From Patescibacteria group bacterium (lineage in GTDB: Bacteria; Patescibacteriota; Patescibacteriia; UM-FILTER-42-10): 42,611 nucleotides of DNA. The notes below the pieces were generated by a model, which had not been told where the DNA came from, did no database searches, and worked only from the letters and a program-made list of their open reading frames with translations. The position numbers and the translations under genes were made by a program. Below are positions 17,831 through 28,070 of the stretch, in pieces. Position 1 is the first letter of the stretch. Each line of letters opens with the position of its first letter. The DNA lies in contig JAHJEX010000056.1 in NCBI GenBank assembly GCA_018825385.1, positions 1 through 42,611 on the forward strand, written 5' to 3'.

Positions 17831-18016
17831 GTGACTCGCAGAAAAAGGAAGAAGATCGGAAGAAGAACTGCTGATAATCAGGAGAATGGTCCGATGAGTG
17901 ATAGTACCATGCTTGCTTGTCTTGTGTGGATTGCAATAATCCTAGCTGTTATTTTCAGCGGAAGGACAGATGAGCAAAGAGACGGTGCTGGCAGTCAGAT
18001 CGAGCAGCAAGAGTAG
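17831..18016 (+). CDS. Small single-pass membrane protein (GTG start)
   Basis: SD GGAGG before GTG; hydrophobic stretch MLACLVWIAIILAVIF; TTGACA-N17-TAAGGT upstream. Confidence 0.65.
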   Translation: MTRRKRKKIGRRTADNQENGPMSDSTMLACLVWIAIILAVIFSGRTDEQRDGAGSQIEQQE

Positions 18017-18053
18017 CGTGCGGAAAGTCCGTACATTCAGGAAGGACCTCAAA

Positions 18054-18950
18054 ATGTCACGATTAATCACCTGTGCCTTTATCGGTGGAACCGGTATGGG
18101 TACACTGTTCGGAGATCTGGGATTCAAAACTGGAGGACACCGGAGCATTAAGACGCCCTACGGCGATGAAGTGATGTACACCATCGTCCGGCGCGGTGAC
18201 CTTGCCTTCGTGGCGATTGACCGGCACTACTCAACCGGCAATTTTCGTCAGGCGGATCAGCTGGACCATCGAGCATACATGTATGCTCTTTGGAAGGTGA
18301 ACCAGTTTTTTCCCAGTGTGTTCAACATCCAGTACATCTTCAGCACATCCGCGGTCGGCGGTTTACACAATACCCGTCACGTCCAGGACGGTTTGGAATT
18401 GGGGGATATTGTGGTCCCCCATGACGTGAAGGACTTCACTCGGGGAGTGTGGAGTTACTCTGTCAAGGATCGCTATGTGCATCCCACGGCGTTCCACCGG
18501 TCAGCCAACGGCTTGTTCTGTCGGCATCTCCAGCAACTGCTTCAGGAGAACGAACAGGTGAAATTCGGTGGCGTGCTGGCTTGCGCGATTACGGGTCCGC
18601 TGTACGAGACTCCGGTCGAGATCGTTGAATTTACCCGTCATGGCATCTTCAATCTGCTCGGTATGCAGACGGTAACACCAGAGGCGTACTACGCTCGTCA
18701 GAACAGCATGCATCTGGCAGTGGCTTGTGTGGTCACGGACACGCCGGACGTGGAACATGATGTGGACGGCGAAGAAGTTGCCCGGATCATGAACTTACGG
18801 AAGCCTCTTCTGGCTGATCTGTTCGTGACTGCCATGCTGGATGTACAGGACATGGCTGGATTCAAGTGCTCGTGCACCAAAAAGCTGCCTGTGTTCCACG
18901 AAGACCTGGCTGGTGATCCGGCGGATGTAATGGGTATGCCTGTAGACTAG
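18054..18950 (+). CDS. Purine nucleoside/5'-methylthioadenosine phosphorylase family protein
   Basis: FIGGTGMG, DRHYSTG, ITGPLYETPVEI, LGMQTVTPEAYYAR motifs. ATG 18054 has SD AGGAAGGA. Confidence 0.85.
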   Translation: MSRLITCAFIGGTGMGTLFGDLGFKTGGHRSIKTPYGDEVMYTIVRRGDLAFVAIDRHYSTGNFRQADQLDHRAYMYALWKVNQFFPSVFNIQYIFSTSAVGGLHNTRHVQDGLELGDIVVPHDVKDFTRGVWSYSVKDRYVHPTAFHRSANGLFCRHLQQLLQENEQVKFGGVLACAITGPLYETPVEIVEFTRHGIFNLLGMQTVTPEAYYARQNSMHLAVACVVTDTPDVEHDVDGEEVARIMNLRKPLLADLFVTAMLDVQDMAGFKCSCTKKLPVFHEDLAGDPADVMGMPVD

Positions 18951-18991
18951 TCACGACCGATATTTTGATCTTTATTTCTAACATATTCGAT

Positions 18992-19028
18992 GGACCAAAC
19001 TTATTCGCACCAAGGATGGTCCTTTTTT
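18992..19028 (+). terminator. Intrinsic terminator
   Basis: GGACCA-N19-TGGTCC-TTTTTT. Confidence 0.8.
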
Positions 19029-19256
19029 CTTTGATGCTTATTTAGCAAATGATCACTTCGACCATAGTGGATCTGCCTCACGTCGATGAACAACCACAAG
19101 TCGAGGCGGGGAAGTCTATGGATTTCTCGACTTCGCTCGAAATGACATATTAACGTCCCTGTGTCATTCCGGAATTCGCCAGAAGTTGAGGACAGGTTTT
19201 GCAGGAATGACAGGTAGAATAGGAATGACAACTGAATATGGCAAATACTATGCACA

Positions 19257-19406
19257 TGTCATTCCGGAATTCGCTCGCCTCGCTTATATTATGGCGAAGC
19301 GGGCCGGAAGGCGAATATCCGGAATCCAGAAAGATTACTAAAGGGATAGTGAAAGATACGCAAGTATTTTATTTACTGTATAAGGGTTTTCTGGAGACCA
19401 TGACCC
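19257..19406 (+). repeat. Left arm of degenerate inverted repeat bracketing the dcw genes
   Basis: Inner 25 nt AAGGGTTTTCTGGAGACCATGACCC matches the reverse complement of 23351-23375 with 2 mismatches; outer TGTCATTCCGGAAT...GGCGAATATCCGGAATC also matches. Confidence 0.75.
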
Positions 19407-19491
19407 CTAAACTATAATTGGTAAAGTAAAACTAACCCTATTTAATACTCCAATATTACCTTGAAAAGGGGACTGTTTTATGTTTTAACAG

Positions 19492-19590
19492 TTATCCACT
19501 TGTTGACCTGAGGCAAAAAGTGGTGTAGAATGGAAACATATGGTGAAAAGTGGATGAAAGTGGGGATAAGTAAGGAAATCTGTGGATAAC
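19492..19590 (+). promoter_or_regulatory. mraZ promoter with MraZ-box array and DnaA-like boxes
   Basis: TTGACC-N17-TAGAAT at 19504-19532; boxes AAAGTGG/AGAATGG/CATATGG/AAAGTGG/AAAGTGG every 10 bp from 19518; TTATCCACT 19492, TGGGGATAA 19562, TGTGGATAA 19582. Confidence 0.75.
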
Positions 19591-19689
19591 TACGCACAAA
19601 CCACTTGAAATCCGCTCCGTTCAAATAAAAATTGGCTTTTGTGAACAAATAAGCAAATAACAGAGGTTTTTAATACACTTCAAAATCAT

Positions 19690-20121
19690 ATGTTTATCGG
19701 CGAATACCAACATGCAGTAGACGACAAAGGAAGATTGGCGATTCCTATCAAGTTTCGCAATGATCTTGCCAAAGGGGCTGTCGTAACCAGAGGTCTGGAT
19801 AACTGTTTGTTTTTGTATTCAAAGGAAGAATGGGAAAAGATGGCGGAAAAATTGGCAAAACTTCCTGTCAGCAAATCAAACTCCCGTGCTTTTTCTAGGC
19901 TGATGTTTGCCGGAGCGATGGATGTAGAGGTTGATAAACAGGGGAGAGTGGTAATTCCGGATTATTTGAGAAAGTTTGCCACTATCAGCAAGAAGGTAGT
20001 TGTAGCAGGATTATACAACCGAATTGAAATCTGGAATGAGGAAAACTGGGAGAAATACAAGCAGGGAACTGAAAAAAGCGCAGTAGACATAGCAGAAAAA
20101 CTTGAGGAATTGGATGTTTAA
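19690..20121 (+). CDS. mraZ: Transcriptional regulator MraZ
   Basis: MFIGEYQHAVDDKGRLAIPIKFR and DKQGRVVIPDYLR AbrB-like repeats. Confidence 0.97.
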   Translation: MFIGEYQHAVDDKGRLAIPIKFRNDLAKGAVVTRGLDNCLFLYSKEEWEKMAEKLAKLPVSKSNSRAFSRLMFAGAMDVEVDKQGRVVIPDYLRKFATISKKVVVAGLYNRIEIWNEENWEKYKQGTEKSAVDIAEKLEELDV

Positions 20122-20124
20122 GCA

Positions 20125-21096
20125 ATGATTCTTCAGAAAGTGAAGAAGGAGGATAGTAATCCTCTTCACACATCTGTCCTCCTGGAAGAAGTTATTTTGT
20201 ACCTTGATCCAAAACCAAATCAGAATTTCATAGATGGAACTATAGGCGCTGGTGGTCATGCCGAAAAGATTTTAGAAAGAACTGGCCCTGACGGAAAACT
20301 TATCGGGTTCGATATGAATCCAGAATCGATCAAACAGTCAAAGAAGCGTTTAAAAAAATACAAAAATAGAGTTTTACTTTATCAATCTAATTATTCAAAA
20401 ATAGAGCGAGTCACGTATGAACAGTCCAGGATACATAAAATTAGCGGCATTTTACTTGACCTTGGTATTTCTTCATTTCAGCTCAAGTCAAAGGGCGGAG
20501 GATTTTCTTTCAAAATTGATGGGCCTTTAGATATGCGGTTTGGTGGCCCCGATCAGGAGCTTACCGCAGAAGAAATAATTAATAAGTGGCCGGAAAAAGA
20601 ATTAGTAAATATTTTACAAAACTACGGCGAGGAAAGACATAGCAGGTTAATTGCAAGAGAGATAGTAAGGTCTAGAAAAACCAAACATATTGCAAAAACA
20701 AATGAGCTCGTTGAGATAATTGAAAAGGTTTACAGCAATAAACCAAAACCGAGAAGAATTCACCCGGCAACCAAAACTTTTCAAGCACTGAGGATCGCTG
20801 TAAATGACGAACTAAACAGCTTGCGCCGGATGCTTCCGCAAGCACTGAACATTTTATCGCCAAAGGGCAGAATAGCAATAATCTCCTTTCATTCTTTGGA
20901 AGACAGAATTGTAAAGCAATTCTTTCGTCAGGAATCTAAAGGTTGTCTATGTCCGCCGGAATTTCCTGTTTGTCGCTGTGCTCATAAGAAGCAGCTTACT
21001 ATATTAACCAAGAAGGTAATTACACCTTCATTGGAAGAAACAAAACAAAACTACCGCGCGCGGAGCGCAAAGCTCCGCGTCGCGGAAAAAATATAA
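20125..21096 (+). CDS. rsmH: 16S rRNA m4C1402 methyltransferase RsmH (MraW)
   Basis: HTSVLLEE, DGTIGAGGHAEKIL, GISSFQL, SFHSLEDRIVKQFF. Confidence 0.97.
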   Translation: MILQKVKKEDSNPLHTSVLLEEVILYLDPKPNQNFIDGTIGAGGHAEKILERTGPDGKLIGFDMNPESIKQSKKRLKKYKNRVLLYQSNYSKIERVTYEQSRIHKISGILLDLGISSFQLKSKGGGFSFKIDGPLDMRFGGPDQELTAEEIINKWPEKELVNILQNYGEERHSRLIAREIVRSRKTKHIAKTNELVEIIEKVYSNKPKPRRIHPATKTFQALRIAVNDELNSLRRMLPQALNILSPKGRIAIISFHSLEDRIVKQFFRQESKGCLCPPEFPVCRCAHKKQLTILTKKVITPSLEETKQNYRARSAKLRVAEKI

Positions 21097-21103
21097 CAAA
21101 CCA

Positions 21104-21466
21104 ATGACAAAATTTACCCGATTCACAACTAAATGCAAGAGGGAACGACTTCAAAAAGAAAGCAAGTTGAAGAAAGTTCGACTAGGAAATATTAGCATTC
21201 GCATGGTCGTGGTTGCTCTGACTGTTTTGGTTGGTTTTGTTTATTTGGTTCAAGTAAACAGTGTTTCAACTGGAGGATTTGTAATTAAAGACCTTTCCCA
21301 GCGGGCAGAAGAGCTGCAAAGAGAAAACAAAAAGCTAGACCTGCAAGTCTCAGAGCTTCAGTCACTGAGAACAATTAAAGAGGCGTCAGAAGATCTTGAA
21401 CTGGTCGGTGTTAGCAGAGTGGATTATGTAATCATTCCTCCGTCTGAAGTAGCATTAGGAGAATAG
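21104..21466 (+). CDS. ftsL: FtsL/DivIC-like septum protein
   Basis: Basic N-terminus, one TM, coiled coil; position between rsmH and ftsI. Confidence 0.75.
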   Translation: MTKFTRFTTKCKRERLQKESKLKKVRLGNISIRMVVVALTVLVGFVYLVQVNSVSTGGFVIKDLSQRAEELQRENKKLDLQVSELQSLRTIKEASEDLELVGVSRVDYVIIPPSEVALGE

Positions 21467-21557
21467 AACACATATATTGTGTAAGTTTTTTATTGCTATT
21501 GTTATGGGTCCCGCTTAAATCAGAGGGACTTTCTTTGTTAAAAGATTTAATACTAAA

Positions 21558-23339
21558 ATGAACGTCAGAAGATATTCGAAAGCAACAAAACGGCAAAATT
21601 ACGGTAGAGCTTCTTCTGATCGAAAGAAGAAAAAGTTCAGCCGTATCCATTTTCTAGTTGCAGTTTTCACTGTATTTGTTGTAGCAATTGTTGTTAGACT
21701 TTTTTCCCTGCAAGTTCTGCAACACGGTTTTTATGAAGCGCTGGCTGAGGGGCAGCATGCTATTTCTCAGTTATTACTTCCTGATCGTGGTGAGATATTA
21801 GCCTATGATAACTATTCTAAAGAACCGCATTCAGTGGCAACCAATTTGGATGTAAATTTGGTATTTGCTATTCCGAAGCAGATAGAAAATCCAGAAGAAG
21901 TTTCGGAAAAACTATTGCCTTATGTTGATTTAGAGGAGGAAGAATTATTGAGAAGACTTTCCAAAGAAGATGATATTTACGAACCGATCGAACACAATGT
22001 ATCTGATGAAAAATGGGAAGAGCTCCAACAATTAAATCTTCCTGGAATAGATGCCACAACTGAACGCACGCGCTACTACCCAGAAAAAGAAACATTTAGC
22101 CACTTAACTGGTTTTATTGGGTTCAGTGATGATCAACGAATTGGTCAATATGGAATCGAGGGCTACTTTGATGAGGAATTGGCAGGAGAACAGGGATTCC
22201 TAAAAACAGAGCAAGATGCCGGTGGTAGATGGATAACTGTTGGCAATACTTTGTTGGAAGAGGCTAAAGATGGAAATAGCATCATACTAACAATTGATCA
22301 TGCTGTTCAGTTTTACGTGTGCGACAGGCTTGCCGAAGCTGTACAAAGACATGGCGCCAGTGAAGGAAGCGCAATAGTCATGAATCCTTCTACGGGAGCG
22401 ATACTTGCTATGTGCAATGCGCCGGAATATGACGCTAATAATTATTCAGAAGTTGAAAATATAGAAGTGTTTATAAACTCAGCCGTTTCTGATCAATATG
22501 AGCCGGGTTCTGTTTTTAAAACTATTGCAATGGCAGCAGCGCTTGATATGGGTGCGGTAACTCCTACTTCAACCTATGAAGATACTGGAGAGGTGAAGAT
22601 TGGAAAATATACTATTCGCAATTCTGATCTAAAAGCATACGGAATTCAAACCATGACTAATGTTCTGGAAAACTCTTTAAATACCGGTGCTATCCATGCT
22701 GTACAGGAAATTGGTAATAAAGCTTTTTATCAGTATGTTTCAAAGTTCGGGTTTGGTGAGAAAACGGGAATTGAACTTGAAGGTGAAAATCCTGGAGATG
22801 TAGCTTCTCTGGCAACTTTGGGGGATATTTATGCTGCGACTGCTTCTTATGGTCAGGGGATTACGGTTACACCGATTCAGTTGATAAATGCATATGCTGT
22901 TGCTGTAAACGGTGGGAATCTTATGAGACCCTATATTGTTGGCAAAGTAATCAAAGAAAATGGATTTGAAGTAGAAACAGAACCGGAAATAATTCGTCAG
23001 GTTATTTCTGCTGAAACTTCCAGAACGATAAAAGCGATGTTAGTAAGTGTAGTAAATAAAGGGCATGCTTCCAACGCACAGGTGCCCGGGTATTTCGTAG
23101 GTGGCAAAACAGGAACAGCGCAAATAGCAAAAAGCACCGGAGTGGGATATGAATCAACTCGGCATAATGATACTTTTGTCGGGTTTGCCCCTGTAGATGA
23201 GCCAGAATTTGTGGTGCTAACAAAAATTAATGAACCAAAAGATGTCCCTTGGGCTGCATCATCAGCCGCTCCTCTATTTGGTGATATTATGAAGTTTTTA
23301 GTTGACTATTATCAAATACCTCCTGATGAGGTAGAGTGA
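21558..23339 (+). CDS. ftsI: Penicillin-binding protein 2/FtsI transpeptidase
   Basis: EPGSVFKT (SxxK), KTGTAQ, PBP dimerisation domain. Confidence 0.95.
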   Translation: MNVRRYSKATKRQNYGRASSDRKKKKFSRIHFLVAVFTVFVVAIVVRLFSLQVLQHGFYEALAEGQHAISQLLLPDRGEILAYDNYSKEPHSVATNLDVNLVFAIPKQIENPEEVSEKLLPYVDLEEEELLRRLSKEDDIYEPIEHNVSDEKWEELQQLNLPGIDATTERTRYYPEKETFSHLTGFIGFSDDQRIGQYGIEGYFDEELAGEQGFLKTEQDAGGRWITVGNTLLEEAKDGNSIILTIDHAVQFYVCDRLAEAVQRHGASEGSAIVMNPSTGAILAMCNAPEYDANNYSEVENIEVFINSAVSDQYEPGSVFKTIAMAAALDMGAVTPTSTYEDTGEVKIGKYTIRNSDLKAYGIQTMTNVLENSLNTGAIHAVQEIGNKAFYQYVSKFGFGEKTGIELEGENPGDVASLATLGDIYAATASYGQGITVTPIQLINAYAVAVNGGNLMRPYIVGKVIKENGFEVETEPEIIRQVISAETSRTIKAMLVSVVNKGHASNAQVPGYFVGGKTGTAQIAKSTGVGYESTRHNDTFVGFAPVDEPEFVVLTKINEPKDVPWAASSAAPLFGDIMKFLVDYYQIPPDEVE

Positions 23340-23350
23340 ATAATAGGGAC

Positions 23351-23470
23351 GGGACATGATCTCCAGAAAACCCTTTGTGAATTATTTAGCATATTTTCTT
23401 GTCTTGCACTATTCTAGTAGTAACTTCTAGATTCCGAATATCCGCCTACCGGCACATTCCGGAATGACAG
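23351..23470 (-). repeat. Right arm of degenerate inverted repeat bracketing the dcw genes
   Basis: Reverse complement of the 19257-19406 arm at inner and outer blocks. Confidence 0.75.
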
Positions 23471-23697
23471 GAAGTATAGTGCTTGTCAGCTTCGGGCCTG
23501 TCTGCCCCGCTACCTAGCAGCGGCTAGGCGATTGGGGACCCGGGAATCCAGTAAATCAAAATGTACAAAAAAAGAGAGGAAAAGAATTGATGCAAGTAAT
23601 AAGGAATTATGATATATGGGAGTAGGTGGTGAGCTTGCTCGCCTAAGCGGATAGTCACCTCAAGTATAAATAGACCATTTATTGTAGACTAATAATA

Positions 23698-24348
23698 ATG
23701 CGAACACCAGCGAATCCAAGGAGTTTCAAAGATCCAACAGCAGTTCTTTTTCGGACAAATTATATAGATGAAAATAATGTTAGGGAGTTAAATCAGTATG
23801 TTCGTACATTACAAGAATCCCGTGGTGAGGATTTCTACATACCGTGGTTTGATCCTTTTGATGGAGGAGTAAACGCCAAAATACTCTTAGTTGGGGAAGC
23901 GCCGGGTGGAAAAGCGAGTGGAACAACATCTGCAAGTGGATTTGTTTCAACTGACAATAATGATCCAACTGCCGAAAACATGTTTGTTCTTAGAGAACGT
24001 GTTGGGCTGGAAAGGTCACAGCTAGTTCATTGGAATATTGTACCTTGGTATGTTGGAAGTGGAATGCGAATATCAAGACCAAACACAGAAATGCTAAAGA
24101 ATGGTGCGAAAGAACTTGAACATGTTCTTAAATCACTTACCAAACTTCAAGTAATTATACTTCTTGGAAAAACAGCACAAACTGCTTTTTATAAAAATAT
24201 CCTGAATATTCGTAAAGGTATTAAGATATTTGATGCGCCACACCCTAGTCAGCAAGGTATATCCAAACACCTTCATCCCGGAAATAAAAGACTACTCATC
24301 CTTGCATTAAAGAAAGCAAAAATAGTAATCAGTAATAAGAAGCATTAG
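23698..24348 (+). CDS. Uracil-DNA glycosylase superfamily protein
   Basis: ILLVGEAPGG, WNIVPWYV, VIILLGKTA, HPS motifs. Confidence 0.75.
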   Translation: MRTPANPRSFKDPTAVLFRTNYIDENNVRELNQYVRTLQESRGEDFYIPWFDPFDGGVNAKILLVGEAPGGKASGTTSASGFVSTDNNDPTAENMFVLRERVGLERSQLVHWNIVPWYVGSGMRISRPNTEMLKNGAKELEHVLKSLTKLQVIILLGKTAQTAFYKNILNIRKGIKIFDAPHPSQQGISKHLHPGNKRLLILALKKAKIVISNKKH

Positions 24349-24372
24349 ATTAGCAATTACGATTCAATAACT

Positions 24373-25680
24373 ATGTTAAAGAAAATTCTAGAAAAAAAAT
24401 TAAGATACTTGGCCAAGCGGATTTTAAATAAATATAAGCCGGAAGTAATTGGAATTACTGGAAGTGTGGGAAAAACTTCTACAAAGGAAGTAGTATCTGC
24501 AGTATTAGAAAAGAAGTTCAGAGTTCGAAAAAACATAAAAAATTACAACAATGAAATTGGTGTGCCACTTACCATTATCGGATCTGAATCTGGTAACAAG
24601 AACATATTTATTTGGATTGTCATATTCTTGAAGGCTTTTTGGTTAATTTTGTTTAGAAGCAAAAAGTATCCAGAAAAGTTGGTTATAGAAATGGGAGCTG
24701 ATCATCCGGGAGATATTAAATATTTGGTAGAGATGGCTCCATGTAAAATTGGGATAATCACAGCTATTGGCTCTTTAGGGCCAGTACATTTGGAATTTTT
24801 TAAAAATGTTGATGAGCTAATAGATGAAAAATCTAATATCATTAAACATCTTTCTCGAGAAGGAATTGCTGTATTGAATCGGGACGATATACATGTGTAT
24901 CCATTAAAAACAAAAACAAATGCTAAAATAATCTCTTTTGGGTTTGTGGAACAAGCGGATATTCGTGCCAGTGATGTTTCTATCGCTGATCACGTGGAAA
25001 TAGGTGAGAGAGAACCTATCACTGGTGTCAGCTTTAAACTACATTATAAAGAAAGCGTGGTGCCTATTGTGTTATCGCAGGTTTTAGGAAGACATCAAAT
25101 ATATTCTGCATTGTGTGCAGCTGCAGTGGGAACTATTTATGATATTAATATAGCAGATATAGCAGAAGTTTTGAGAGGATACACTCCGCCACCCGGTAGA
25201 ATGCATTTGATTCCAGGAATTAAGGGAACGGCGATAATTGATGATTCGTATAACTCCTCACCGGTCGCGACTATTGCGGCAATAAAAACTTTGGAAACTC
25301 TTCATGTGGAAGAAGGAAAAAGAAAATATGCAGTATTGGGAGACATGGCGGAACTGGGGACATATACAGAAGAGGGTCACGAAAAGGTGGGTCAATATGT
25401 GGCACGGGTTGCAGACATTTTGGTGACGATTGGTGAGAAAGGAAAAATGATTGCAAAAGCAGCTAAAAAAAATAATATGCCTGAGGATAGAGTGTTTGAA
25501 TTTTCTAATTCAAACGAGGCCGGAAGATTTTTGCAGGAGAGAATTAAAGAGGGCGATTTGATTTTAGTTAAAGGATCTCAGTCTGTTCGTACAGAGAAGG
25601 TGGTAAAAGAAATAATGGCAGAGCCTATGAGGGCAAAGGAGCTTTTAGTAAGACAGAGCAAAACATGGCAAAATAAATAG
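24373..25680 (+). CDS. murF: UDP-N-acetylmuramoyl-tripeptide--D-alanyl-D-alanine ligase
   Basis: GITGSVGKTSTKE, NYNNEIGVPL, IDDSYNSSP, LGDMAELG. Confidence 0.95.
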   Translation: MLKKILEKKLRYLAKRILNKYKPEVIGITGSVGKTSTKEVVSAVLEKKFRVRKNIKNYNNEIGVPLTIIGSESGNKNIFIWIVIFLKAFWLILFRSKKYPEKLVIEMGADHPGDIKYLVEMAPCKIGIITAIGSLGPVHLEFFKNVDELIDEKSNIIKHLSREGIAVLNRDDIHVYPLKTKTNAKIISFGFVEQADIRASDVSIADHVEIGEREPITGVSFKLHYKESVVPIVLSQVLGRHQIYSALCAAAVGTIYDINIADIAEVLRGYTPPPGRMHLIPGIKGTAIIDDSYNSSPVATIAAIKTLETLHVEEGKRKYAVLGDMAELGTYTEEGHEKVGQYVARVADILVTIGEKGKMIAKAAKKNNMPEDRVFEFSNSNEAGRFLQERIKEGDLILVKGSQSVRTEKVVKEIMAEPMRAKELLVRQSKTWQNK

Positions 25681-25779
25681 CCCCGACTTTTTGGTTATCC
25701 ACCCTCCAAAAACAAGAGTGGTGGATTTTTTATTCTAAAATTTGCTATAATGAAGGCATAATACTTAATAGCAAAACAT

Positions 25780-28068
25780 ATGAATAAACGTTCCAATACT
25801 ATATGGCTTATTATACTGATAGTAGTGTTCGGTCTTGGTGCTTATTATATAGTAAATGAAAATGCTACGGATAATACGAATACTACGGTAGCAACCAATA
25901 CAAACGCATCAAACACTAATCAAGACACTAAATTCGTTGATTCGCTGAAAACGCCCGAAGCTCTGGCATCGTCTTTTGCCGAGTATGAACCGGTGATAGT
26001 GGATGTCGACCCGCAGGTTCCTGCAATTGACGTGGCGGAAGATTTTTCCAATGTGAATAATTTTGATCAAGTATCATACTTGCTCAGTGGTACAAATCAG
26101 AAGGCACAGTTGCTGGATGAAGGGTTTATTGTAGAACCTGGATGGGGTGATGAGTTCTTTTCTGTCTATGAGCAGAACAGATATAACTACAGACCAAGTT
26201 TTGTTACTGTTGATTCTCTTTTGCATAACTACCATCTGCTGTTTGATCATTTACTGAGACAAACAGAAGAAAGTTATTTGATTGAAAATTTAAAATCATT
26301 AAACGCTACAATGTTGAATGTCTCGCAGGAACAGTATGAGATTCTCAAAAATACTGATTGGCAAAATTCTGCTAAAAGAAATGTAGGACTATTTGCCGTT
26401 TCCAGTAGACTGCTTGATCCTACTGTAGAAATACCTTCAATCGTTAAAACAGAAGTGGAAGGGGAATTAAAATTAATAGAAGAGAAGGCGGGAATTGAAA
26501 ATGCTATTGTAGTAAACCTAGGCAGAGAGGAAGAACTTGGTCTGACAAATCCGACGGATGTGGAGATGCCTAGCCTCCTTTTAGAGGACTATTCACAATA
26601 CATACCAAGAGGTCATTATGATAGGACGGAGGAATTGGAAAAATATTTTAAATCAATGATGTGGCTGGGACGCATGACATACCGATTCAGCAATGCAGAC
26701 GAGGCAGCTTCCGCAATTCTCATTACTCAAGCGCTTTCAGATTCGGATATTTCATCTTTATGGCAGTCAATCTATGAGCCAACCAACTTCTTTGTTGGTC
26801 AGAGCGATGATATAACTTATCAGGAATTAGAGCCGCTCATCGATGATGAATACGGTGCTGTATCAGCAGTATCTGAATTGGCAGGCAATAGTTCAGCCTT
26901 TTCAGATCTATTTGTTGCTATCCAAGAAATATCCCCACCAAAGATCAATTCAATCCCAGTATTCCAGGCTAGTATTGAGCCCGATCGCGATACACAAATA
27001 ATAGGGTTTAGATTCATGGGCCAGCGATTTACTCTTGACGCTTCAATTATCCAGAGGCTGATTTGTAGGGATGTGGGGAATAAAAGAGGAACCATAGACT
27101 GCGGAGGACTAATTCCTGATTCTAGGATGCTTCCTAATGGTTTGGATATCCCTGCTGCATTTGGGTCAGACGAAGCTTATACTATATTAGACGATTTGGG
27201 TGAAACAGAATATTATCGATACCCAGAAAACATGGATTTATTGAAAAAGTATATTGTAGGTTTAGACCAAACTATCTGGACACAGAATTTATATTGGGGT
27301 TGGTTATATGCAATTAAACCACTAACGGAACCGGTTGATGAAGGTTACCCAGAATTCATGCAAAACCAATCATGGGTCAGAAAAGATCTGCAATCATTTC
27401 TGGGAAGTTGGGCAGAATTAAAGCATGATACAATCCTGTATGCAAAACAAGCTTATGCTGAATTAGGAGGAGGCCCGATACCGGAATATGATGATAGGGG
27501 ATATGTAGAACCGAGACCGGAAGTTTTCGGTCGTCTTGCCTCATTAACAAAAATGACGCGAGAAGGACTTGAACTGCGCGGTCTAATCAGCGAAAGTATG
27601 TCAGAAAATCTTACCCTTATGGAGACGCTTGCTACTTCGCTTAAAACAATTTCCGAAAAAGAATTGAACAATGAATCCAGAACAGAAGATGAATATGAGT
27701 TGATCCGGTCTTATGGCGGGCAACTGGAACATTTTTGGCTGGAAGTGAACAAAGCTGATATGGAAGTCGCAGGAAAGACTGCGGATCAGTTTCTCACAGA
27801 CAATCCGGCGGCAGTGATTGCTGACGTTGCAACAGACCCGAATGGGGATGTGCTGGAAGTAGGAGTCGGAAAAGTTGATAATATCTACGTTCTGGTTGAA
27901 GTTGAGGGGGTGATAAAAATTGCAAAAGGCGGTGTGTTCTCTTATTACGAATTTCCTTGGCCGCTTAATGATCGGTTGACGGATGATAAATGGAGAGAAT
28001 TATTGGTTTCTGATGAAGTACCTGAGCGCCCAGACTGGCAGGAAATGTTTCTCAGTCAGACGGAATAA
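25780..28068 (+). CDS. DUF3160-type secreted/anchored protein
   Basis: N-terminal TM; FVTVDSLLHNYHLLFDHLLR typical of DUF3160. Confidence 0.8.
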   Translation: MNKRSNTIWLIILIVVFGLGAYYIVNENATDNTNTTVATNTNASNTNQDTKFVDSLKTPEALASSFAEYEPVIVDVDPQVPAIDVAEDFSNVNNFDQVSYLLSGTNQKAQLLDEGFIVEPGWGDEFFSVYEQNRYNYRPSFVTVDSLLHNYHLLFDHLLRQTEESYLIENLKSLNATMLNVSQEQYEILKNTDWQNSAKRNVGLFAVSSRLLDPTVEIPSIVKTEVEGELKLIEEKAGIENAIVVNLGREEELGLTNPTDVEMPSLLLEDYSQYIPRGHYDRTEELEKYFKSMMWLGRMTYRFSNADEAASAILITQALSDSDISSLWQSIYEPTNFFVGQSDDITYQELEPLIDDEYGAVSAVSELAGNSSAFSDLFVAIQEISPPKINSIPVFQASIEPDRDTQIIGFRFMGQRFTLDASIIQRLICRDVGNKRGTIDCGGLIPDSRMLPNGLDIPAAFGSDEAYTILDDLGETEYYRYPENMDLLKKYIVGLDQTIWTQNLYWGWLYAIKPLTEPVDEGYPEFMQNQSWVRKDLQSFLGSWAELKHDTILYAKQAYAELGGGPIPEYDDRGYVEPRPEVFGRLASLTKMTREGLELRGLISESMSENLTLMETLATSLKTISEKELNNESRTEDEYELIRSYGGQLEHFWLEVNKADMEVAGKTADQFLTDNPAAVIADVATDPNGDVLEVGVGKVDNIYVLVEVEGVIKIAKGGVFSYYEFPWPLNDRLTDDKWRELLVSDEVPERPDWQEMFLSQTE

Positions 28069-28070
28069 TA

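Noticed and set aside
23620-23665. GGTGGTGAGCTTGCTCGCC hairpin upstream of the UDG-like gene
   Set aside because: Short and probably part of the adjacent dispersed repeat debris; no further support.
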